Below the pieces are notes generated by a model. It worked only from the letters and a program-made list of their open reading frames with translations, searched no databases and was not told the DNA's origin. Positions 31,542 through 37,118 of a stretch of DNA of 37,118 nucleotides are shown here, piece by piece. This stretch comes from Mycoplasma sp. CAG:472 (GTDB taxonomy: Bacteria > Bacillota_I > Bacilli_A > RF39 > UBA660). The position numbers were made by a program, and so were the translations under genes. The stretch lies in assembly GCA_000437315.1 (NCBI GenBank), contig FR899395.1:43094-80211 (forward strand), written 5' to 3'. Every line of letters begins with the position of its first letter. The first letter of the stretch is position 1.

Positions 31542-32045
31542 AATTCATTACCTCTTTTTCAAAATCACTTGCTAATCCTATTAAATAATCTTTTCTCATC
31601 AACTTATCTATCCAACTTGTTGGAATCGAATCATAAGCATAAATTATTCCTGCCATAGATCCCGCAATTGCACCAATTGTATCTGTATCATTTCCTATAT
31701 TAGTAGTTGCGATAATAGTTTCTTTATAACTGTTAGCATTCAGTAAAATCCATAACGCACATTCTAATATATCAACTACATATTCCGTAGATAAAATGTT
31801 ATCAATTGAATATGAAACAATATCATTTTTTAAAATTCTTTCATATTTTGAATAAATGAATATATCGTTGTTATCTCCATTGATGTATCGTCGCTCCAAG
31901 ATTCAGCAGGTTGTCCTATTTTATCAGATCCAATCATTTCTTTTACTAGATTCTTAAGTAAATATTCTCTAATGCAAAACTCTGTAGGAACTCTCATAGT
32001 ATCACCAACAGCATGTACTATTATACTATCTATAAACCTTGACAT
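31531..32045 (-). pseudogene. ADP-ribosylglycohydrolase, disrupted by internal deletion and frameshift
   Basis: The family removes ADP-ribose from proteins or nucleic acids with a two-Mg active site; intact members are about 250-300 aa. Here an N-terminal piece of 71 aa (32045-31830) carries AVGDTMRVPTEF and the metal motif WSDDTSM. A C-terminal piece in another frame (to 31531) carries YVVDILECALWILLNA and the second metal motif GNDTDTIGAIAGSMAGIIYAYD. The central roughly 150 residues are missing, and the two pieces are out of frame. The ribosome binding site (GGAGG 5 bases before the ATG) is intact, so the damage looks recent. It directly follows the nuclease gene. Confidence 0.85.
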
Positions 32046-32054
32046 ATGAACCTC

Positions 32055-32978
32055 CTAATTAAAATATTTTTTTAATTCTATCTTATTAGATATTTTTTTC
32101 CAGACTCTAACATTTTCTTTTAATGTTTTGTCCTTATCTAATGAATATACGCCAATAAATTTTTTCGATTCATTTCCTATTTCATCTTTATATTGAGCAA
32201 AAACATATCTTTTAATATTATCGTCTAATACTTTTTTTACCTCAGTATCATTATCTTTTTTAAAATATTCAAACACGTAATTTCCATCTGGTGATATTGT
32301 ATTTATAGCATTATTTATTATTACATCATCATCACTTAATTTTAAATGCGGACACCAAAAATATTCTGAATCATTAACTATTGGTACATAACCATGAATC
32401 TTATATCCCATAGATACTTTTTCAATGTTAAACAATTTTCCTATTTCATCAATTGTTTTAAATTTAGCATTATCATTTTTTTCTATAAAACCTTTTTTAA
32501 TATAATAGGAAGCTGGTTCATATACACTCTTCCATGGGACAAATTTGTCTCCCATAGAAGATATTTTTAATTCAATTTTATTGATAACTATATCTATTTC
32601 ATTATTTATTTCTTCTATAGATGATTCTTCCCTTATCTCGATTCTAGATTCTTCTATTGGATCTAAGATAATATCTTCAATTCCAGTATATTTTTTCCTT
32701 ATCTCTTGATCGGCTTTTATTATATCCAAAGTTCTTTGTTTATCTGCTTCCTTTTGCGTTAAATGATGAGGTTCATCTATCTCAACAGAAATATTCAATT
32801 GTGGAAAATATAAATCTGCAAGTGCAAACTTTCCATCTGGTCTTTTGAATAATTGTTGAGTTATGAATTGTATGTATTCATTATCTAGCTTATGAATAAT
32901 TCTTGTAATACAATAATTCTCATATTTTTTATGAAAAGTTCTTTTTAATTGATTAACTATATATTCTTTTTTATCCAT
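32055..32978 (-). CDS. AbaSI/PvuRts1I-like modification-dependent restriction endonuclease
   Basis: A 307 aa protein. Its N-terminal half resembles the Vsr-like nuclease of enzymes that cut DNA containing hydroxymethyl- or glucosyl-hydroxymethylcytosine: KKYENYCITRIIH, FITQQLFKRPDGKFALADLY (D55) and NISVEIDEPHHLTQKEADK (E66, D68, H71). The second half (after residue about 160) would hold the SRA-like base-recognition domain; it has EYFWCPHLK and SPDGNYVFEY, which I cannot match residue by residue. No methyltransferase is nearby, as expected for a modification-dependent enzyme. The ATG at 32978 has GGTGAT 4 bases upstream and matches where relatives start; an upstream ATG at 33080 would place the promoter inside the gene. 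Likely anti-phage function, inferred only. Confidence 0.75.
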   Translation of the reverse strand: MDKKEYIVNQLKRTFHKKYENYCITRIIHKLDNEYIQFITQQLFKRPDGKFALADLYFPQLNISVEIDEPHHLTQKEADKQRTLDIIKADQEIRKKYTGIEDIILDPIEESRIEIREESSIEEINNEIDIVINKIELKISSMGDKFVPWKSVYEPASYYIKKGFIEKNDNAKFKTIDEIGKLFNIEKVSMGYKIHGYVPIVNDSEYFWCPHLKLSDDDVIINNAINTISPDGNYVFEYFKKDNDTEVKKVLDDNIKRYVFAQYKDEIGNESKKFIGVYSLDKDKTLKENVRVWKKISNKIELKKYFN

Positions 32979-32996
32979 TTGTATCACCTTATAACC

Positions 32997-33005
32997 ATTA
33001 TACCA
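32997..33005 (-). promoter_or_regulatory. Extended -10 promoter of the nuclease gene
   Basis: TGGTATAAT on the minus strand (33005-32997), with no clear -35. The predicted leader is about 12 nt and consists mainly of the AAGGTGAT site. Confidence 0.6.
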
Positions 33006-33134
33006 TAAATTTTCATAATCTTTTTGTTCGTAATATTTTTTATTTTGTGATCTTAAATAATTATGTAGCCATATATTCAAATCAAAATGACTCCAGAATG
33101 GTTCTAGCCCCTATTTTGGACTATTTTTTGCTAA

Positions 33135-33182
33135 TAAAGAAAAACTCGCTTTTCCCTTTGATTTATCAGGGTTTGCGAGTTT
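33135..33182 (-). terminator. secA terminator
   Basis: On the minus strand AAACTCGC (33182-33175) pairs with GCGAGTTT (33149-33142), with an inner CCCT/AGGG pairing and a loop, followed by TTCTTT. The outer stem overlaps the secA stop codon (33183-33181). Confidence 0.85.
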
Positions 33183-35667
33183 ATTTACCACAACATTGTT
33201 TATATTTTTTACCACTTCCACATGGACATGGATCGTTTCTACCTATTTTAGTAACTTTTTTCGGAGTACTCTTGATTTTTTCTTTACCATCATTAGCACT
33301 TCCTTTAATAGTTTGTTTCATTTCAGTATTTTGTCTAATTTCTGCTTTTAAAAGGAATACTGATATATCATTATCAATCTTATCTAATAATTTATCAAAT
33401 AATTCAAAACCTTCCATTGTATATGCTTGTACTGGATTTGTTTGACTATAACCACGAAGACCAATACCCTCTTTTAAATGTTCCATAGTATTCATATGTT
33501 CAACCCAGTTTGAATCAATTACTCTAAGTGATATTGCTCTTTCAAATTCATTTCTTACTGGAAGTCCTTTTACTTTTTCTTCATAATCTTTAATTACAAG
33601 AGAAGAAATATATTCTGGAACATCCTTATCTTTTAAATCAATTATATCTTCGACTTTAAGATTTTGTTTTTTTAAGAAGTTTGTATTAACATATTCTACT
33701 ATCTCAGATTTATCATTTTCAGTTAAATGTCCTTCAGGAGCAATATGATTTTCGCATAAAACATTAATTGTTTCTTTAAAAGTATCCATAACTGTTTGTG
33801 ATATTGATTCATTATCAATGATTTCATTTCTCTTATTATAAATAATTTCTCTTTGTTCATTTAAAACATTATCATAATCAAGAAGACTCTTTCTTATATC
33901 ATAGTTATTACCCTCAACTCTTTTTTGAGCTGTTTCAATACTTTTAGTAAGTGTTTTACTACGTATTGCCATATCATCATCAACACCAAGAGATTGAAGC
34001 ATCATTTTAATTCTATCAGTACCAAATCTACGCATTAAATCATCTTCGAAAGAAACAAAGAATTGGCTCATTCCTGGATCTCCTTGACGACCTGCTCTAC
34101 CACGAAGCTGATTATCTATTCTTCGTGATTCATGTCTTTCAGTACCAATTACGCATAAACCGCCAAGTTCTTTAACACCTTCGCCAAGCTTAATATCTGT
34201 ACCACGACCTGCCATATTTGTAGCAAGAGTTATTGCACCTTTTTCTCCGGCTTTAGCAATTATTTCTGCCTCTCTTTCGTGATTTTTCGCATTTAATACT
34301 TCGTGAGGAAGACCTGCCTTTTTCAAAAGTCCACTTAAATGTTCATTTGATTCAACAGATATTGTACCAATAAGGATTGGTTGTCCCTTTGAATGAATTT
34401 CTTTAACAGTATTTATAATTGCTTTATATTTACCTTTTTCTGTGGCATATACAAGGTCTGCTAAATCTTCACGAATTACAGGCTTATTTGTAGGAATACA
34501 TATTACATACATATTATAAATATTTCTAAATTCTTCTTCTTCAGTTTTTGCTGTACCAGTCATACCTGATAATTTATTATACATTCTAAATAAATTTTGG
34601 AATGTTATTGTGGCCATTGTTTTAGTTTCAACATTAATTGTTACTCCTTCTTTAGCCTCAATTGCTTGATGAAGACCATCGGAATATTGTCTTCCTTGCA
34701 TAAGTCTTCCTGTAAATTGATCTACTATTATAACTTGTCCATCAGAAACAACATAATCAACATCTTTTGCAAAAGCATAATTTGCCTTTAAAGCTTGATT
34801 TAAATGATGTACAAGTCCAGCATTATCAATATCATATAGATTTTTAACATTTAATATCTTTTCAATTTTTTTACTTCCCTCTTCAGTAAGAGAAACACTT
34901 TTAGTTTTTAAATCAACAGTATAGTCTTCATCCTCTTTTAAATTTTTAACTGCCCTATTTGCTTCAATATAAAGACTATTTGAATTAGCTTTTCCACCAC
35001 TTATAATAAGAGGAGTTCTTGCTTCATCAATCAAAATACTATCAACTTCATCAATAATACAGTAGTTTAAAGGTCTTTGTACTCTATCTTCTTTATTTAC
35101 AACCATGTTATCTCTTAAATAATCAAAACCAATTTCGTTGTTTGTTGAATATGTAATATCACAGTTATAAACATCTTGTTTTTCTTTTGGAGTCATATCA
35201 CGAAGATTTACACCTACACTTACTCCTAAAAGGTCATAAATAGGTTTCATCCAATTAGCATTTCTATCAGATAGATATTCATTTGTTGTAACAACGTGTA
35301 CTCCTTTGCCAGTTAAAGCATTTACATAAGCAGGAAGTACTGTAGTAAGTGTTTTACCTTCACCAGTTTTCATTTCTGCTATATTACCATAATGAATAGC
35401 AAGTCCACCTATAATTTGAACTTTAAAAGGTTTTTCACCTATACCTCTATAACAGGCTTCTCTAGCAAGAGCAAAAGCTTGTACTAAAATATCATCTAAA
35501 GTTTCACCTTTGGAAAGTCTTTCTTTAAATTCATTTGTTTTATTTTTAAAGTCTTCATCCTTTAAATTAGCCATAGAATCTTCTAAAGAGATAATTTCAT
35601 CTGCTAATTTGTCAAACCTTTTTAATTCTTTATATTCGCTGTCTAATAATTTTTTTAATATTCCCAT
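33181..35667 (-). CDS. secA: Preprotein translocase ATPase SecA
   Basis: The motor that drives unfolded proteins through SecYEG. The 828 aa product has Walker A MKTGEGKT (about 99-106), the DEAD-type IIDEVDSILIDEARTPLI, the cross-linking domain, GRGTDIKLGEG and the helicase end QLRGRAGRQGDPG. The C-terminus carries the zinc-binding SEC-C motif NDPCPCGSGKKYKQCCG, used for SecB or ribosome contact. Length is normal. GAAGGTG precedes the ATG. It is monocistronic between an extended -10 promoter and a strong terminator. In many Firmicutes secA is followed by prfB, but here prfB is in a separate operon about 8 kb away. Confidence 0.98.
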   Translation of the reverse strand: MGILKKLLDSEYKELKRFDKLADEIISLEDSMANLKDEDFKNKTNEFKERLSKGETLDDILVQAFALAREACYRGIGEKPFKVQIIGGLAIHYGNIAEMKTGEGKTLTTVLPAYVNALTGKGVHVVTTNEYLSDRNANWMKPIYDLLGVSVGVNLRDMTPKEKQDVYNCDITYSTNNEIGFDYLRDNMVVNKEDRVQRPLNYCIIDEVDSILIDEARTPLIISGGKANSNSLYIEANRAVKNLKEDEDYTVDLKTKSVSLTEEGSKKIEKILNVKNLYDIDNAGLVHHLNQALKANYAFAKDVDYVVSDGQVIIVDQFTGRLMQGRQYSDGLHQAIEAKEGVTINVETKTMATITFQNLFRMYNKLSGMTGTAKTEEEEFRNIYNMYVICIPTNKPVIREDLADLVYATEKGKYKAIINTVKEIHSKGQPILIGTISVESNEHLSGLLKKAGLPHEVLNAKNHEREAEIIAKAGEKGAITLATNMAGRGTDIKLGEGVKELGGLCVIGTERHESRRIDNQLRGRAGRQGDPGMSQFFVSFEDDLMRRFGTDRIKMMLQSLGVDDDMAIRSKTLTKSIETAQKRVEGNNYDIRKSLLDYDNVLNEQREIIYNKRNEIIDNESISQTVMDTFKETINVLCENHIAPEGHLTENDKSEIVEYVNTNFLKKQNLKVEDIIDLKDKDVPEYISSLVIKDYEEKVKGLPVRNEFERAISLRVIDSNWVEHMNTMEHLKEGIGLRGYSQTNPVQAYTMEGFELFDKLLDKIDNDISVFLLKAEIRQNTEMKQTIKGSANDGKEKIKSTPKKVTKIGRNDPCPCGSGKKYKQCCGK

Positions 35668-35688
35668 ATATATTCACCTTCAAGATAA

Positions 35689-35697
35689 ATTATATCA
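35689..35697 (-). promoter_or_regulatory. Extended -10 promoter of secA
   Basis: TGATATAAT on the minus strand (35697-35689). The -35 region is only T-rich. The leader is about 15 nt, holding GAAGGTG. No long leader for SecM-type control is present. Confidence 0.65.
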
Positions 35698-35708
35698 AAT
35701 AACTTCCA

Positions 35709-35730
35709 TAAAAAAAAGGCTAAAAGCCTA
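35709..35730 (-). terminator. hpf terminator
   Basis: On the minus strand AGGCT-TTT-AGCCT followed by TTTTTTT. The TAG stop of hpf (35730-35728) overlaps the first arm. Confidence 0.85.
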
Positions 35731-36264
35731 TTTAACATTAATAATACCTAAAGAACCATCTTTTCTTTTATATAAAACAGAAACACATTCTTCATTAATA
35801 TTTTTAAATGTAAAGAAATCGTGATTTAAAAGCTCCATTTGCATTATTGCTTCATCTTCATCCATTGGTTTTGTATCAAGGGTTTTTCTTTTAATAATTT
35901 TATCTGGTTCTTCATTTAATGTTTCTTCATATTCTAAATTCATTTCAAATGAAGGAACATTTTTATAATGATTATTAAGTCTTGTTTTATTTTTTCTTAT
36001 CATTCTTTCAAGTTTATCAATAATCATATCTATTGAAGCATATAAATTATCACTACCTTCTTCACATCTAATATTAAACTTAGATGTAGGTATTGAAACT
36101 TCAACAGTCTGAAGATTATTTTTTACTCTTATAATTACATTACATTTTATATCTTCACTATTCTTAAAATATTTGTTTAATCTCTCTAATTTCTCATGTA
36201 AATAATCTTTAATTGCTTTAGTAACTACAATCTTATCTCCTCTTATACTTATTTTCAAATTCAT
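35728..36264 (-). CDS. hpf: Ribosome hibernation promoting factor, long form
   Basis: Dimerises idle 70S ribosomes into 100S particles in slow growth. The 178 aa product has the N-terminal S30AE domain (KISIRGDKIVVTKAIKDYLHEKLERL, then VEVSIPTSKFNIRCEEGSDN) and the C-terminal dimerisation domain of the long form (KRKTLDTKPMDEDEAIMQME and the tail LYKRKDGSLGIINV). The ATG at 36264 is chosen; a GTG one codon earlier lies too close to the AGGAG site. It has its own promoter. Neighbouring secA is typical of Firmicutes. Confidence 0.96.
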   Translation of the reverse strand: MNLKISIRGDKIVVTKAIKDYLHEKLERLNKYFKNSEDIKCNVIIRVKNNLQTVEVSIPTSKFNIRCEEGSDNLYASIDMIIDKLERMIRKNKTRLNNHYKNVPSFEMNLEYEETLNEEPDKIIKRKTLDTKPMDEDEAIMQMELLNHDFFTFKNINEECVSVLYKRKDGSLGIINVK

Positions 36265-36279
36265 CACTCTCCTATAATG

Positions 36280-36288
36280 ATAATATCA
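36280..36288 (-). promoter_or_regulatory. Extended -10 promoter of hpf
   Basis: TGATATTAT on the minus strand (36288-36280). The predicted leader is only about 9-10 nt, with AGGAG near its 5' end. Confidence 0.5.
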
Positions 36289-36294
36289 CATTTT

Positions 36295-36321
36295 ATAAAA
36301 AAAAACTACTATACAGTAGTT
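36295..36321 (-). terminator. Cold-shock gene terminator
   Basis: On the minus strand AACTACT-GTAT-AGTAGTT followed by a run of T. The TAG stop (36311-36309) lies at the loop edge, so the first arm is made of the last codons. Confidence 0.9.
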
Positions 36322-36521
36322 AAATTTAAGGTTTCTACATCTTTTGCTTGTAAACCTTTTGATGTTTCAATAAGTCTAAAACTTACAATATCTCCTTCAT
36401 TTAATGAACGATATCCATCTTTTTTGATTACTGAATAATGAACAAAAATATCTGATAAATTATCACAATGGATAAAACCATACCCTTTCTCATTATTGAA
36501 CCATTTAACTTGTCCTTTCAT
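36309..36521 (-). CDS. Cold-shock domain protein (CspA family)
   Basis: A single-strand RNA/DNA-binding chaperone, 70 aa. It has the RNP1 motif KGYGFIHC (about residues 13-20) and the RNP2 motif DIFVHYS (24-30), with the usual MKGQVKWFNNEKG start. The aromatic surface is intact. An AGGAAGG site precedes the ATG. The 110-bp upstream region is AT-rich, with an inverted pair AAATACA/TGTATTT (about 36582-36613) that may belong to a structured leader or to the end of the preceding gene; no promoter is convincing. Confidence 0.93.
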   Translation of the reverse strand: MKGQVKWFNNEKGYGFIHCDNLSDIFVHYSVIKKDGYRSLNEGDIVSFRLIETSKGLQAKDVETLNLTTV

Positions 36522-36631
36522 TTTTACACCTTCCTTCTATTTAAATTTAACACAAGTTTTATAGTGTATCAATTTAAATCGAAATACAAAAATCGACATT
36601 TATCGGTGTATTTACTTTATATGACAAGTAA

Positions 36632-37118
36632 TTAACCTATTTCATCAAATATAAATTTTATGTAATTATTTATTAAATAATAAGATTTGTTTTTTAATAA
36701 TTTATTAATAAGGTCATCATTACTACTTAATATAAATAAAATTTCTTTAATATGATTTTGAATTATAGAAATAATATCATTGTAACTAATTTGGGATGTA
36801 TTCATATTTATTGTTACTTTTTTGTTATATTTATTTATAAAATATAACCTTAAATTATTATCACCAATTAGATAAGCTTTATTTTTTCTTACATTAAGTA
36901 AAGTAATATCTTTTATAATTTTAATAATTTTAATTCCAAGTTCTTCAAAAATAATCGATAACATCTTAATATCATTTACTGATATGTTGCTTTGAATTAT
37001 AACTATCATTTTATTATTAATAATTTTTTTTAACTTGTTTTCTTTGGTAAATTCATTATATTCTTTTATAAACTTATCTTTATTTAAGATTATTCCATTG
37101 TTAAGAATATTTTCATTT
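36632..37118 (-). CDS. Unidentified protein, 5' end cut by the right edge
   Basis: An open frame runs from the TAA at 36634-36632 to the edge without a stop, 161 codons in view. The internal ATG at 37009 is probably not the true start, because coding-like sequence continues upstream (NILNNGIILNKDKFIKEYNE, then FTKENKLKKIINNK). The protein is extremely rich in Ile, Asn and Lys, with alternating short strands and helices (MIVIIQSNISVNDIKML and KNKAYLIGDNNLRLYFINKY). No family is recognised. It ends about 110 bases before the cold-shock gene, with no clear terminator. Confidence 0.55.
   Translation of the reverse strand, partial: NENILNNGIILNKDKFIKEYNEFTKENKLKKIINNKMIVIIQSNISVNDIKMLSIIFEELGIKIIKIIKDITLLNVRKNKAYLIGDNNLRLYFINKYNKKVTINMNTSQISYNDIISIIQNHIKEILFILSSNDDLINKLLKNKSYYLINNYIKFIFDEIG

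Noticed and set aside
32979..33080. Nuclease starting at the upstream ATG 33080
   Set aside because: It would put the extended -10 promoter and the ribosome binding site inside the gene; relatives begin near the MDKKEYIVNQ position.
33081..33135. Somewhat GC-richer patch between the nuclease and secA as a possible attachment site
   Set aside because: No repeat of it was found at the other edge of the island, and no integrase or tRNA end is present.
36582..36613. AAATACA/TGTATTT inverted pair as a terminator
   Set aside because: The stem is A/T only, the loop is long and no T tract follows; noted under the cold-shock gene instead.
1..37118. CRISPR arrays, tRNA, rRNA, tmRNA, insertion sequences
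   Set aside because: No regularly spaced repeats, no T-arm or CCA-end patterns, no transposase motifs were seen on either strand by eye; a tool search could still find a degenerate case.

Overview
The window is an AT-rich bacterial chromosome segment, judged by eye at roughly 30% G+C. Nearly every gene reads on the minus strand, so transcription runs from right to left. Gene content and order point to the Firmicutes (Bacilli side), probably a small-genome gut lineage near the RF39/Acholeplasma-like branches. That placement is a guess. The evidence is a low-GC S10-spc ribosomal cluster with a zinc-type S14, cdaA-cdaR, secG-rnr-smpB, tilS-ftsH, a long-form HPF and a BrnQ transporter. TGA is a true stop (for example at 15844, 17095 and 28623), and prfB carries the classical +1 frameshift at an in-frame TGA. 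The genetic code is therefore the standard bacterial one, not the mycoplasma code.

Layout, left to right. (1) 1-9814: secY (cut by the left edge) and the S10-spc cluster from rpsJ to rplO in canonical order, except that rpmD (L30) is absent. A promoter and a leader of about 130 nt precede rpsJ. (2) 10121-12181: gpmI and an orphan nucleotidyltransferase head domain. (3) 12256-13580: a LolA-like lipoprotein and, divergently, a DUF378 membrane protein, the only convincing plus-strand gene. (4) 13608-15765: cdaR and cdaA, for c-di-AMP synthesis. (5) 15844-20070: a small membrane protein, a DUF3048/YerB-like protein, smpB, rnr and a cysteine-rich prepilin, apparently one operon from a nearly leaderless promoter. 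(6) 20132-26040: a long operon, read from the right: kinase-like protein, prfB, a VanY-type peptidase, tilS, ftsH, secG. (7) 26103-30811: a membrane protein with an unknown partner, a 3-hydroxyacyl-CoA dehydrogenase, and brnQ with two Nudix hydrolases. (8) 30866-32978: an accessory island with an AbaSI/PvuRts1I-like nuclease, a broken ADP-ribosylglycohydrolase, an unknown protein and a decayed remnant. (9) 33181-37118: secA, hpf, a cold-shock protein and an unidentified gene cut by the right edge.

The core genes serve translation, ribosome rescue and hibernation (ribosomal proteins, RF2, SmpB, RNase R, HPF, TilS) and protein export (SecY, SecG and SecA all lie here). Two architectural habits recur. 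Intrinsic terminators are folded into the end of the upstream coding sequence, with the stop codon inside the hairpin. Promoters are often extended -10 elements of the TGnTATAAT type, followed by leaders of about 10-20 nt.

The least ordinary items are the leaderless six-cysteine prepilin between secG and rnr, two dyads lying on promoter elements (27434-27454 and 30848-30865), the Rho_N-like tail on FtsH, the kinase-like gene overlapping prfB, and the nuclease/ADP-ribosylglycohydrolase island. No CRISPR array, tRNA, rRNA, tmRNA or insertion sequence was seen.
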